DNA of 64,000 nucleotides from Trichosporon coremiiforme (lineage: Eukaryota > Basidiomycota > Tremellomycetes > Trichosporonales > Trichosporonaceae), in NCBI GenBank assembly GCA_039545355.1, contig BCJJ01000004.1, forward strand, positions 1,382,801 to 1,446,800, in the 5' to 3' direction. Below the pieces are notes generated by a model. It was not told the origin of the DNA, did no database searches, and saw only the letters and a list, made by a program, of their open reading frames with translations. Shown here in pieces: positions 10,552 through 22,409 of the stretch. Made by a program: the position numbers and the translations under genes. The number at the start of each line of letters is the position of its first letter. The first letter of the stretch is position 1.

Positions 10552-12960
10552 ATGCCGCCAGTGACGCCTGGAGGTCAGGCCCGGCGGACGCCGGGTCGCA
10601 CCCCGGGGCGGCGACAACACAAGGACGATTATCTGAAGTTCAACGCACGTCCCAAAGAGGTCGGATCGTGAGTAGAGCTTGTTGGTTGGGTGGAAGGCTA
10701 ACGCGCAGGCGTACGGGACGCGCGATGCCAACGAATGTCCCACTTAACGAGGAGGGATTCGAAGACGCAGACGAGTTCTTCCGTTCGTCACCGCAGTCAG
10801 GTCCCAGCTCCCGCCTTCAGACGCCAGCGGGGAGACGGGGCGATGAGTCGTCTCCTCGTACCGCCCGAACGAATCGATCGCGCCGATCTCGCATCAGCGA
10901 GATGATAGTGGACGAGGACGACGAGGCGTTCGCCGAGAACTTACTCGCGGACGACGACGATGATGATCTCAGCGGAACGCCGCGGCTGCACTTCCCCAGC
11001 TCTCCCAGTAGGTGAATATATTGCGATACGTCTGACATCCAGATCCCCCGCCATCCGTGTCTGTTCCGCGAATGCACAGGTTACCGCCGAAATCCCCAAG
11101 CGTGGGCTTCGACGCGATCCCTTCCCCTTCTATGTCCTTTACGGCGCGGCGCTCTACGATCGGCGTCAACTACCGTCCCCTCGAGCCGCGACTCTCCCCG
11201 ACCACGCCCTTACGAAACGAAGTTTCCGGTCTGCACTCACCGCCAGCTTTAGAGGCGGACGATGACGACATGGAGCAAGGCATTGAGGTCGATATCAGTG
11301 CGGAGTTCGAGGAGGACGTTGTTGAAGAGGTCTCGTTCGAGCGCAAGACCGTCGAGGAGGACGATCAAGAAGAAGAAGGTGCAGAGGAGGAGGAGGAGCA
11401 AGAGAACGAGCCTCAGACACCTAGGGCCACCAACTCTGGCACGGTCAGAGACCCTGGTCTCCGCACTTCTGTCCACGGCAAGTCCAAGGGACCCATACCC
11501 GAAGCGGATGACGACGAAGAGGAGGACATCAACAAGGACACGAGTCTCCATGAACATGTTTTCGACGATGACGCGAACCCGAGCGGTGTTGTCGATACGT
11601 ATGACGACTACAGCGATGCTGGCGGCCCAGAAGGCGGCTTCGAGATCAACGAGCAAGAAGAGGACTTGCCTGCTGAGGAAGACTCGAACTATGACATCGA
11701 CAACACTGTCAACGTCGACAACACCGTTGACGACATTAACCACACCATGGACGACATCGATGAGACTGTGGACAACACCGTAGACACTGTTGACAGTGCG
11801 GACATTACTGGGGTCACGGACGACGTCGGCGACGAAGAGGGTGACCTCTCGTTGGAGCGCCATGCCATCGAGGAGGAGGAAATGGACAAGGACGAGGAGG
11901 GTGACGTTACAGCCATCAGTCAAGACCGAACTCCCATGCCAAAAAGCCGCCCGAAGAAGAAGAAAGAGGCCACGACGCCGCGCTCCGCCGCTGATTTACC
12001 TGCGCCGAAGCGATCTCGCATATCTCAGCTCCCAGACAGTAAGTTTGCTCTGACTGCTCAACTGACGTGCAGAAACGGACAACAATTACACGGGTGACTT
12101 CAAGACTCGGCGATCCGGACGTCAACACATGCGGCCATTGGAGTGGTGGCGCGGCGAGCGTGTTGAATACGCGCGCGGCGAATACCAGGCCGTCATCAAG
12201 TCTGTCGTGCACATCCCTCCAGAGCCCGCGAAGCCACCTCGCGCCAAGCCTCGCGGAGGAGTTCGAGCCCGTACTGGTCGCAGTGCCACTCGGTCTGTAC
12301 GTGCTCGGTCTGAGTCGGTACCGGTGGAAGAGGGCTGGGACGACAGCACGAAGGAGAACGCACTGGTCTGCGAATATCCTTCCGGGCGCGAGGTGTCCCG
12401 TCGCGTCGCGCTGCCTCGCAGCCGAGTCAACCCGAAGACCGTCGTCGGCCCAGATTTCGAGTTCCAGTACGAGAAAATCTTCGGCGAGGAGAAGTTCATC
12501 GCTTCGGGCATTGTCGAGATCCCAGTTGGTGGCAGTAAGCCGGCTAAGCCATCGCGTGACAACGCATACGTGAGTTGAGTAGTTGATCATCCTAACTGAC
12601 ATACAGGTCTTTTATGTGATTGCTGGAGCAGTGCGAGTCGAGCTTCACCGAACCAGCTTCGTGATGGCCGTTGGCGGCCAGTTCCTCATTCCCCGTGGCA
12701 ACGCATACGCGATCGAGAACGTTTCGCCAACAACCAAAGCGAAGCTGTTCTTCGCCCAGGCACGCAAGATCACCGCGAGCGAAGCCGAAGAGGCTGAAGT
12801 TCAAGAACGCGCTGCGCAGCACATGCTGTCCCAGAGTCAAAGGAGTCTGGGTGCTGTGGAGGAGGAGGAATCTGAGGAGGAAGAAGGAAGCCAGGAGGCG
12901 AGTAGCGACGATGACGACCGAGTCTTACGAATGCCGCAGCGACGTCCTGTTGCTGCGTGA
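10552..12960 (+). CDS. MIF2: Inner kinetochore protein CENP-C / Mif2
   Basis: Binds the CENP-A nucleosome and scaffolds the inner kinetochore. Exons are 10552-10667, 10709-11007, 11043-12038, 12073-12569 and 12607-12960, giving 753 aa. The diagnostic CENP-C motif lies at about residues 483-505 (RRSGRQHMRPLEWWRGERVEY). The C-terminal cupin dimerisation domain is at about 610-700 (VFYVIAGAVRVELHRTSF ... FLIPRGNAYAIENVS). Between them and the N-terminus is a long acidic region with imperfect 'xxTVDxx' repeats (nt 11700-11815) and Asp/Glu runs. A basic PKKKKEATTP stretch may be a nuclear localisation signal. The tail is acidic again. Length exceeds S. cerevisiae Mif2 (549 aa) because of the acidic middle. 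Confidence 0.95.
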
Positions 12961-13502
12961 GGGGTGTATGCTTTTCCCCAATTTATCTTTTTCTTGCGAT
13001 CCCATGTCGGGGAGCTGGGTTGCTTGTTGGGTCTGAACAGTTGTGTATTTAGATATAGGATTTTTTAACAATGTTGCATGTCATCACCAGGGATCGACCG
13101 ACGTCATTGTGTGGCTACTCGATGAGTTGCCAGCTTTTGCTGTTGTGACACTGTGAAGGATAGATCGGCGAGGCCCGCAGAGCTGTCTGTCGCACACAGC
13201 CCAGCTGAGGTTGAGGCTGTGGTTTGAGGAAGTTCGCTGAGGTGAAGCGGACTCCAGTGTGGTGATCTGCATAGCCACTCTAAACCAGCCAGTTGTTGTT
13301 GCTTGCTCGTGTGTATTGCGTTGCACCCTGAGGAATCCGGGGCACTGAGTTGGGCGAATGCTTTTGTGCAAGTGTGGTAAACGACAGGCGATAGGCATGC
13401 GTCGTCATGGGCAGGAAACGGGCCGTGACGTCGATCACCTGAATGGGGTGCAAGACTGGGCAGCTGCGGTCAGAGGTGGGCCGGAACTAAATTTGGCACG
13501 GC

Positions 13503-13525
13503 GGGCGGACGGGCGGGCGGCCGGG
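13503..13525 (+). other. Potential G-quadruplex motif
   Basis: Four GGG runs at 13503, 13511, 13515 and 13523 are separated by loops of 5, 1 and 5 nt, matching the standard G3 quadruplex pattern. It lies about 490 nt upstream of the RSP5 start codon on the coding strand. Confidence 0.5.
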
Positions 13526-13748
13526 CGGCTGGATCTGATCGCTGGTCCGCGCAACCGCTGAGCCGCAGACCCAGCCAGACCTGGACGATCTGAGCAGTGA
13601 TTATTAGGAGTCAATTAGTACATACCTCGGCGGTGAATAAAGGACAATTAGGAAATCTGCTCTGGCACCAGGAACTGAAACTCGCCAGGCAGGCCTGGCA
13701 GGCAAGGCGATTTGAGCCGGCCGCTCTTCTCCCGTCCTCGCTGGCCCT

Positions 13749-13749
13749 G

Positions 13750-13780
<31 letters not shown>

Positions 13781-13784
13781 CTCT
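13749..13784. repeat. (GGCTCT)6 microsatellite
   Basis: Six perfect head-to-tail copies of the hexamer GGCTCT, flanked by degenerate CTGGCC units. It lies about 230 nt upstream of RSP5 and is likely polymorphic in copy number. Confidence 0.9.
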
Positions 13785-14014
13785 GACGGGCCGCTCACTG
13801 CGCGCCTGCACCCGCCTACCGCCTGGCCCGCCTCTCTCACTCTTACAGCCTCCCTGACTCATCATCTCTCCACTCGTCCTTGTCATCCTCTCGTCTGTCC
13901 TCCATCCTCGACATCCCGACATCACCCCCTTCCGACCCGACAAAGACACCTCTCCATCGACACCTCATCGTATCCCCCCATCGCTGACATCCCGCCGCAA
14001 AGGCCCCGTGCACC

Positions 14015-17000
14015 ATGTCAACGGCAGCACTCCAAAACCGCGCGCACCAGTGAGTCGAGACCCTCCGTGTATCTGCCCGCGTCACCGCTGACATGCCGCC
14101 CCACCTTGCCTCATCGACCGTCTTCAACGCTACCGTCCTCGTGCTCGCTGCCTACCATGACTTGTCCCCGCGCCGCAAAACGCATGAACATCGATCAGGT
14201 CGCGCAAAATCCGCATCACTAGTAAGTTCAAGGAGATCCTTGTTTCGTGAACAGTCGCTGACATGTGCCTTTCGTTCAACATCTACTCGTCCGACATTCC
14301 ACTCGCTTACACTGCTTCCCACCTCTTACGCAACCCCCTCCAACTCCCTTTCCGATGACCCCTTCAAACCGTGCCGCCGCCGCCCTCTCGTGAACGCCGC
14401 GCCCGATTATCCATTTCCTTGGACTCCTCGGAATCCTGTGCTACCCTTGATCCTGATCTGTGCTGTTTCATCACACCGAATTCATTCTCGGACCGTCTTC
14501 GCGCGCACCGACATGGTCTGGGCTCCCACCACTAACAGTTGTCGCTGCGGACTCGCTCATCAAGCGGGACATCCTACGCCTGCCCGACCCGTTCGCCATT
14601 GTCTCGGTTGACGGCGAGCAGATTCACACCACCTCGGTGATGAAGCGCACGCTGAACCCTTACTGGAATGAGAACTTTGACATGTGAGTTGAAGAGTAGA
14701 AGTGCCCGGAACTGACCGTGCAGCACCGTGAAGGACTCGAGCGTCGTTGTTGTGCAGATCTTTGATCAGCGCAAGTTCAAGAGAAGGGTGAGTGGCGAAG
14801 CTGTTGCAACTAGTGTCGCGCGAGCGTGTGCTGACACTTGCATAGGACCAGGGCTTCCTTGGTGTCATCAACATCAAGGTATCGGATGTCCTTGACCTGG
14901 AGCTCGGTGGACAAGGTGAGTGCATTGCCGGTTTCGGGTCACGGTGTGCAGTCGGGTGACGGCGGGCACCATTGCGACGACCGCTTCGAAACTAGCTCAG
15001 CTTTTGGCTCGCCGCCGGACCTGAATAGCGGTTTCGCCTCGGCTCGCCTCCGGACCCGGAACCAAGCCCAGCATGTGTCGTCTGACTAGTGCACAGAAAT
15101 GCTCACCAAGGATCTCAAGAAGGGATCTGACAATACTCCTGTCAACGGCAAACTCATCGTTTACCTTTCCACCCAGACTTCCACCCCCATCACCAACCCG
15201 GGCCCCACCCCCAGCGCTCGACCGGCCGCGATCAACACTGGTGGCGAGTCCTCGACCAACTCGCTCAACGCCAACAACACCTCCACGCCCGAACCCGACA
15301 GCCCCGCAACGCACAATCCCCGTGACTCCTTTGCCACTGGCGGTTCCACTACTTCCAACCCCACCACGGCTCCCACGACGACTCCGTCCACGACTGCCAT
15401 TAACACGAACAGCACTGCTACGATGAACTCGCAGCAGCCGTCACAGACGAGCCCGGTTGCGCCGTCGCAGAACCACCAGCAGTCTGCGATCAGTGCGGTT
15501 GCCGGCGGTGCAGGATCAGCGGGCAACACCCAGTTCGATTCGCACTCGGACCAGCTCGGACCCCTGCCTCATGGATGGGAGCGTCGCATTGATCACCTCG
15601 GCCGTCAGTACTACGTCGACCACAATACGCGCACGACCACGTGGAGCCGCCCCAGCAGCGACCAGCAGTCGAACACGAACAATGCCGCCACCTCTACCGG
15701 CGTTGCCCGTGCCCACCACAACACGCGTCTCACGGCCGAGGACATGCTTGGCGCCAACACCACCGGCGGTTCGCAGACCCCGAACCAGGGACAGCCGACC
15801 ACGATCGGATCCACGAACCAGGCGACTACTGTCGGATCTGGCCCTCTTCCCGCTGGATGGGAGCAGCGCTTCACCCCCGAGGGCCGCCCGTACTTCGTCG
15901 ACCACAACACGCGCACCACGACATGGGTCGACCCCCGTCGCCAGCAGCTCCTGCGCGTCATGGCGCCGAACCAGCCGGGTGTCACGGTCCAGCAGCAGTC
16001 GGTCACGACGCTCGGCCCGCTCCCGTCCGGATGGGAGATGCGTCTCACCTCCACTGCCCGTGTCTACTTTGTCGACCACAACACGAAGACGACGACCTGG
16101 GACGACCCGCGTCTGCCGTCGTCGCTCGACCAGAACGTGCCGCAGTACAAGCGTGACTTCCGTCGCAAGCTCATCTACTTCCGTTCGCAGCCTGCACTCC
16201 GCTCCAACACTGGCCAGTGTCACGTCAAGGTGTCGCGTAGCAACATCTTTGAGGGCTCGTACACGGAGATCATGCGCCAGACGCCGAACGACCTCAAGAA
16301 GCGTCTCATGATCAAGTTCGAGGGCGAGGACGGTCTCGACTACGGAGGTCTCTCGCGTGAATTCTTCTTCCTGCTGTCACACGAGATGTTCAACCCGTTC
16401 TACTGTCTGTTCGAGTACTCTGCGCACGACAACTACACTCTGCAGATCAACCCGAACTCGGGCGTGAACCCGGAGCACCTGAACTACTTCAAGTTCATCG
16501 GACGTGTCGTCGGTCTTGGTATCTTCCACCGCCGTTTCCTCGACGCCTACTTCATCGTCGCATTCTACAAGATGATCCTGAAGAAGCGCATCTCGCTCGC
16601 GGATCTCGAGTCTGTCGACGCTTCGCTCCACCGCTCGCTCACTTGGATGCTCGAGAACGACATCACGGACATTATTGAGGAGACGTTCTCGATCACGGAA
16701 GAGCACTTCGGCGAGATGGTCACGGTCGACCTGAAGGAGAATGGCCAGAACATTGAGGTCAACGAGGACAACAAGAAGGAGTACGTCGACCTGGTGACCG
16801 AGTACCGCATCTCGCGCCGTGTGTCGCAGCAGTTTGAGAGCTTCATGAGCGGCTTCAACGAGATCATCCCGCAGGAGCTGATCAACGTGTTCGACGAGCG
16901 CGAGCTCGAGCTTCTCATCGGTGGTATGTCTGAGATCGACGTCGACGACTGGCAGAAGCACACCGACTACCGCGGCTACAACCCGAGCGACGAGGTCATC

Positions 17001-17285
17001 GAGTGGTTCTGGAAGATTGTGCGCTCGTGGCCTGCGGAGCGCAAGTCGCGTCTGCTCCAGTTCACGACGGGCACGTCCCGTATCCCCGTCAACGGGTTCA
17101 AGGACCTGCAGGGCTCGGACGGCCCGCGCCGCTTCACGATCGAGAAGGCGGGCGAGATCACCCAGCTGCCCAAGTCGCACACGTGCTTCAACCGCATCGA
17201 CCTCCCCGCGTACAAGACGTACGAGAGCCTCGAGCAGAAGCTCACCATCGCCGTCGACGAGACCGAGGGCTTCGGCCAGGAGTAA
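14015..17285 (+). CDS. RSP5: HECT E3 ubiquitin ligase Rsp5 (NEDD4 family)
   Basis: Essential membrane-linked ubiquitin ligase for endocytosis, sorting and stress responses. Exons are 14015-14049, 14199-14221, 14539-14683, 14724-14787, 14846-14915 and 15097-17285, giving 841 aa. A 23-nt exon joins in frame to rebuild the C2 start [18 protein letters not shown]. The C2 domain spans about 13-135 and is followed by a Ser/Thr/Asn-rich linker. Three WW domains begin with GPLPHGW, GPLPAGW and GPLPSGW at about 267, 360 and 418, each with the [16 protein letters not shown] core. The HECT domain fills 470-841, with the catalytic cysteine at C809 in [11 protein letters not shown], 32 residues from the end. 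The two 5' introns are unusually long for this locus (149 and 317 nt). Its 3' end faces SNU23. Confidence 0.96.
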
Positions 17286-17665
17286 AAAAAAAGCCAGCAC
17301 ACTTTGGCTCCAGACATCAATCAAACAGCATATTTTTACTCCTCGCATATCTACTCACCCCTGCCCTCGACATCGACCCGCAACGCCCATGACTGCCACC
17401 GCCACCTCCATAGAACTTTGTACTCTTCCCTCTTCAACAGCGACCCTCTTTATCGTCCAGCTCTTAATTCCCTTTTGATCCGTGTATCCCGAAAATTGTC
17501 AGTAGAGAAACAGTTCAATGCAAATGATGACCAGACTGCTCCGGTGCGGCGGAGGCGCGCAAGGACAACACTTGTCTCGAGAAGCGCTGACCCTCTGCGA
17601 CAGCTGCGTTGCAGGCACGCCAGTTGCTAAGAGTACAAGGGTTACATCATGGTACAAGTCTAAAT
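17286..17665. other. Convergent 3' region, RSP5 / SNU23
   Basis: This 380-nt space between two convergent stop codons holds both 3' UTRs. No gene seen. Confidence 0.6.
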
Positions 17666-18483
17666 CTACCTCTTCGAGCTCCCAAACCCGCCAAAGCCCA
17701 TCAGGGCCTCCATGCTCGTCTGCTCCTCCATGACAATGTCGCCATCCTTGACAGCCTTAGGATCGATGCCTCTCTGCTCCAACTCCCACTCCTTCTTTCT
17801 CTGCTCTTTCTTCCTTCTCCTCTCCTCCTTCCTCTTCCGCCGCTTCTCCTCCTCCAACCCCCTAACCTCCGCAATGCGTTTCTCAAAGTCGTAATTCTTC
17901 GCATCGACCTTAGCCTGCGATTGTTCTCGGAGCAACCTGATCTTCTCCCTCACTTGGGCGAGGGTGGACCGCGCGACGTGCGTCGACTGGCCGAGTTTGG
18001 ACAGATGGAAACGCGAGTTCAGGTGGTCGACATAGGAGAGACTGTCTTTGAAGGTGCGATTACAGAGTTCGCAGTAGAAACCTGGCCCGCGCTGGGACGA
18101 GACTTGCGAGAGGACGGTCTTGTTCAGATTCTTGCTCAGATTCAGCGCGCCGTGCGCCTGCGCGCTTGCCGTAGGTTGGGGCAGATCGTCGCGGGGCACG
18201 TACTTCTTGCCTGTTGTGTTAGCTATGTCGAGTATGTCGAGGTGGGGTATGTAGCTGGAGCATGATTGTGGTTTCGAGGCACTCGCTCGCCCAGCTAGAG
18301 AGGCAGAGAGCGATAAGTGAGGGGTGAATTGCGTTGGGTGAGGTAAGACGAGTGAGGTGAAGGTTACTTACCCTCCTTCATGGCCTGGTCGCGTGCCTTG
18401 GCATGCTTCGCAGCCTCGGCGTCGCGCTGCCGCGCCTTGTCGGCCCACTCGCCCTTGTCCCAGTTTTTGCGCTCGGCGGACAT
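17666..18483 (-). CDS. SNU23: U4/U6.U5 tri-snRNP zinc-finger protein Snu23 (ZMAT2)
   Basis: Spliceosomal protein of the pre-B/B complex. Exons are 18483-18372 and 18210-17666, giving 218 aa. The N-terminal block has WDKGEWADKARQRDAEAAK and KKYVPRDDL. A single U1-type C2H2 finger lies at about residues 83-105: FYCELCNRTFKDSLSYVDHLNSRFH. A long Lys/Arg/Glu-rich helix follows, and the protein ends in MEALMGFGGFGSSKR. Order and length match ZMAT2/Snu23. The single intron is 161 nt. The C-terminal motif recurs in SNRNP27 elsewhere in this window (see findings). Confidence 0.94.
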
Positions 18484-19947
18484 TGGCGTTGGCGTGGTGT
18501 TTCGGTGTGTTACTGATCGAGTGAACAGGTTGTGGAGGTTCAGTCAATGAGCGAGGCAGGTTGCCCACGGTGGATCGGTGGCGACGGGAGTATATCGACC
18601 ACCTGCCTACCTGCTCGTGACTCACGATTGAGGCAGGAAGACTACAACAACGGCAAGTTGCTCGCCTCTCTTGGGCATACTGATCGTCATGAGGCGGCCG
18701 CCGGCGAGATTTAAACGGCTTTTTTGCATGAACGTGCCGAATCAGTTTCGCCCACAATGCAGAAGTCCAGAACACGCAACAGCCGGTTTATGTCAACGGC
18801 TTGCCGAAGTCGCCGGTGATCGGCGCTGACCCGCCCGACAGTGCCAACTGGCCAAGCAACTTGCTAACAGGCGTAATAAGACCGTGCTCTGACAGCAACC
18901 AAGTCTGCTCAAAGCAAGCGTCCGTTGACTTGACCGCCGGCCGCTGACGACCGAGTAGCAGGAGTGAGGAGCCGGCAAACACGTCCGGCAAGTCGGAGTC
19001 CAGCTGGCACGGACGCGAGCAGGTGAACAGTAAGGGTGGCATACCCACGGTGGCGCCTGATTTTCGCATGTCCGCCCCGTGCTGTCAACAAACGTTCCCA
19101 TGTCCCATGTCGCCGCGCATGCCGCAACTCGCTTGGCAAGGCCTCGTCGGTGAATCATGCGTGCCGTGCCGTTCAGACAGGAAAAGCTGGGTCAGTGGGA
19201 GACAAGGGGAGAGACGGAGAGTGGGTAGTGGGTCTGATGGCTCGATTCGCTCGATTCGCTCCATCCCCTTCATTTCGGGCTAGCGCTGGCCCGCAACAAA
19301 ACCGAGGCACCACGGGTACGACTAGTCCTCGCAGTCAGTTGGCGTTAACTCTGCCGCCTCTTGTAATGCATGAGCGGCTTCCAATGTTAGCGAGTCGAGT
19401 AATTCTCATGCATGAGCATGCATGACTTGGGCCTCAGATCTGACCGGCTTCTACACGAAAGACAGCCAGAACTCCGCTGAGCCGACTTGGAGTGAGATCG
19501 GAGCCACAGGGTCCACTCGCCGACACTAACAACTCACTAGCGCGCTATTCTGTCCCAAGCTCCCTCATCCTTCTCCACTCCTTAGCCCTCACGGGCCTTC
19601 ACGGCACCTGGAGATCTGCTCCGAAGCCCTGCTGGCCCTGTAACCCATGGCCCCGCGCACACTGAGCGCGCCGGGCTCGATGTCCCTATGGATTGCAAGT
19701 CGCCCCGCGCCGGATCAGCACCGCTTTTGTTTTTCCTCTTGAATCCTGATCTCACCTCATCCAACTGCAGGCTTGCATCGACTGGCTGCCCTGCTGCTCG
19801 CCTGACCGATTTCTCGCGCCCAGAACTCGCGGACCATCTTCACACTCACTCATATACACTCGTTTGCCCACCCCCCCGAATCTTCCTCTTCACCCCTTCG
19901 TCCGCCATCTCCGACTGCGCAGACGCGCTTCGCAGTCACCGTTCACG
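18484..19947. other. Intergenic, no gene supported
   Basis: Nearly 1.5 kb between divergent genes. It contains a short repeat of CTCGATTCG at 19241-19258 and AT-poor low-complexity sequence. Frames of 120-130 codons on both strands (for example minus 18793-19158) have no motif and mixed composition. Confidence 0.5.
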
Positions 19948-21497
19948 ATGCTCGGGCTCGCCCGCGGCCTCAGCGCCGCCCTTGCGACCGCCATGCTGGG
20001 CACTACGACCCTGGCCCAGGAGGAAAAGATCGCCCCGCTCGGCTTCGAGATCATGACCAAGGACCTGACGCAGTGCGGCAACGTCGCTATCCAGTGGCAG
20101 AATGGCAATCCGCCGCTGTACCTCACAGTCATTGTGCGTACTCTGCTCTGCTCCGCTGACCATAGCCTGCATACCATGTCGCGACCAACATCTCCATCCC
20201 CGAGACGACGCAGAACACGACAGGCGGCAAGTTCACCTTCGCCCTGCCTTATCCGGAGAGCACCAATGTCACCTTCATCCTGTCTGACCGGGACGGGTTC
20301 GCGGTACGTGCTGTTGGTCAGGTAGATAGCTGACATCAGACCGGCGGTGTCTCGAAGACATACCGTGTCGGGGGGCAGAAGCACGGCGACGTCTGCGACC
20401 TGGTCAGCAGCTGGTCGCCGTTTCAGTTCGACATGACCCCGTCAACGACAGACGCCTACGAGTGCGAGAACCTCAACTTTGTCTGGGACCCGAACCAGGT
20501 CCACGACGGGACCTTCGTCACGGGCGTGATTCCCAACGGCGAGGTCATCCAGTGGTACACCGAGTCGGGCAAGTCAAGGACGGGATGGACCGTGAACATG
20601 CGCGCTGGGACGCAGGTTATCTGGGCCGTGTGGGACGGAGCAGGCAATCAGGGCGGTACCAGTGATATCTTCACGATCGGCGACGGAAGCGACGACTGTC
20701 TGAACCTCCCGTACAGCTCGACACCAGTGTGGTCTCCGACGCCGGTGGGCTCGCGACCGACGGAGACAGCCTCGCACCGCGGAGGCGTTGTCACCGTCAC
20801 CGCCATCACCGGCCCGCGACCCAAGAATGCAGCGGACCTGTCCGGCGGTGCGATTGCGGGCATCGTCGTGGCGGTCGTCGTAGTTGTGCTCATCATTCAG
20901 GCCATCTTGGTCTGGTTCTGCTGTCGGCGGCAGCTGTCGACCTACCTCGAAAACCGAAGACAGCAGCGCGAGCGCCGGCTCAACCCCGAGGTGGACCTGT
21001 TCGAGGCGAACGGCACGAACATGTCGAGCCTGGGGCACACGCGCAACCAGGGCTCGGGCGGCTCGAACCCATTCGACGACCAGGTCGCCACTGTCTCGCC
21101 CTTCGTCGGCGGCTCCGAGTGTCCCAGCCCCATCAGCCCCGTCGGCACCAGCAACATAAACAGCCACAGCCACCTGAGCCCCATCAGCCCCGCCCATCCG
21201 ACGTACCAGTCATACTTCCTCACATCGGCGGGGTCGAGCTCATCAGTGGCTGACGAGTCGGAACGCTCCATCGTCGCATCGGCCGGGGGGGAGTCGGCCC
21301 GCGCTCCGTCCGAGTCGCAGATGTCCGCGACGAATCCGGACGACGGAGTGTTGTCGCCACTGTACACGGATCTGCCCTCGCCCGCGGCGCCGAGAGGAGG
21401 ATTCCGGCGACACCAGGATGCGGGGCGTGTAAGAGTCGAGCCCGAGGTTGAGGACCTGCCACCAAACTATGACCCGGAGTGGGAGAGGGAACGATGA
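19948..21497 (+). CDS. Secreted-ectodomain single-pass membrane protein, unknown function
   Basis: Exons are 19948-20133, 20166-20303 and 20340-21497, giving 493 aa. Residues 1-24 form a signal peptide (LARGLSAALATAMLGTTTLAQ). The ectodomain of about 250 residues has paired cysteines and N-glycosylation sites (NIS, NTT, NVT) and is followed by a Thr/Pro-rich stalk. A strong transmembrane helix (GGAIAGIVVAVVVVVLIIQAILVWF) is followed by a CCRR stop-transfer. The cytoplasmic tail of about 200 residues is Ser/Pro-rich with basic residues near the membrane and ends in LPPNYDPEWERER. The PPNY resembles a PPxY motif, which in general binds WW domains such as those of Rsp5; a link is inference. Layout resembles fungal cell-wall or plasma-membrane sensors, but no named family is recognised. 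The first intron is only 32 nt. Confidence 0.85.
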
Positions 21498-22409
21498 ACG
21501 CCTGACTCCTCAACTCCATTGCACAAACATCCCCTCCTTCTTGTCTTACGCCCGATTCTATAGAACGTTGATACGATGAAAACACACTGTAGCATTATTC
21601 GAATGTCTGTTGCGGTTAGAGTCACGCTGGTCTGGGTAGGAGGCTTCCGCCACAGTTGTGGGGAAAGGGACGTGTGCTAGAAGGTTAGAGCGTGGGGTCG
21701 CGACAGAGGTGCCATCACGCGAACCGTGGTTCTGATGTCAGTTGTGTAGTCAGCGATGGGAGCGCTGACGGAACGGCTATCGAGCGTTTGTCTTTGTATA
21801 AAGATCGACGGGAAGGGTATCGTGTGCATTGTGTGTGTACGGGTGTGTCGCTGTCTCAGAGGGTGACATACGAGGTTGCAGACTGGTTGCGATGGACAAC
21901 AGGACACGCAGGGAAGGGGTGGACTTGCAGGGTGGAGGTTGCCTAGTTGCAGTGGGTGACTGGAATTGCTCCCGCAGGGAAGACCAGAAGACACGCAAGG
22001 CACCGGGCAGTGGAGGATGAGCATCCGGCGCTGTCCGTGGGTGGCGCGGGCTCATGTACCATGAGGACCAGAGAGGCTTGGGCGTTACGGAGCAGGCAAA
22101 GCTTGCTGCAGCATGAAGGCTCTGTAGCAGTACAATGGCTTGTGCAAACGGCAGCGAAAAAGAGCCAACCTTAACGGGTATCAGAGCGCTTGAAGGACCG
22201 GTTGGGTTCGCGTAGAGATTCAGTCAGATTCAAATGACCATCGCCTGGCGCCGCCCGCCTGGCCCCGCCGAGCCGCCTACATGCGACTGACTGCACGGCG
22301 TCTTCTCTATTGTCCGTGCCGCTGACTGCCCGACCGGTCCACTCCATCTAGCTTGCTTTCCCCCCTTCCCCCCTGCATCCTTGAGACCTGGGCCTCTGAC
22401 TTCTCATAC
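21498..22409. other. Intergenic, STE23 promoter region
   Basis: About 0.9 kb with no gene seen. From 22282 to 22409 the plus strand has no ATG and becomes pyrimidine-rich, as expected of a 5' leader. Confidence 0.5.

Larger units (their letters stand above)
12961..14014. other. Intergenic, RSP5 leader and promoter
   Basis: About 1.05 kb without a convincing gene. It contains a G-rich stretch (13494-13530), a six-copy hexamer repeat (13749-13784) and a pyrimidine-rich tract just before the RSP5 start codon. Confidence 0.55.
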
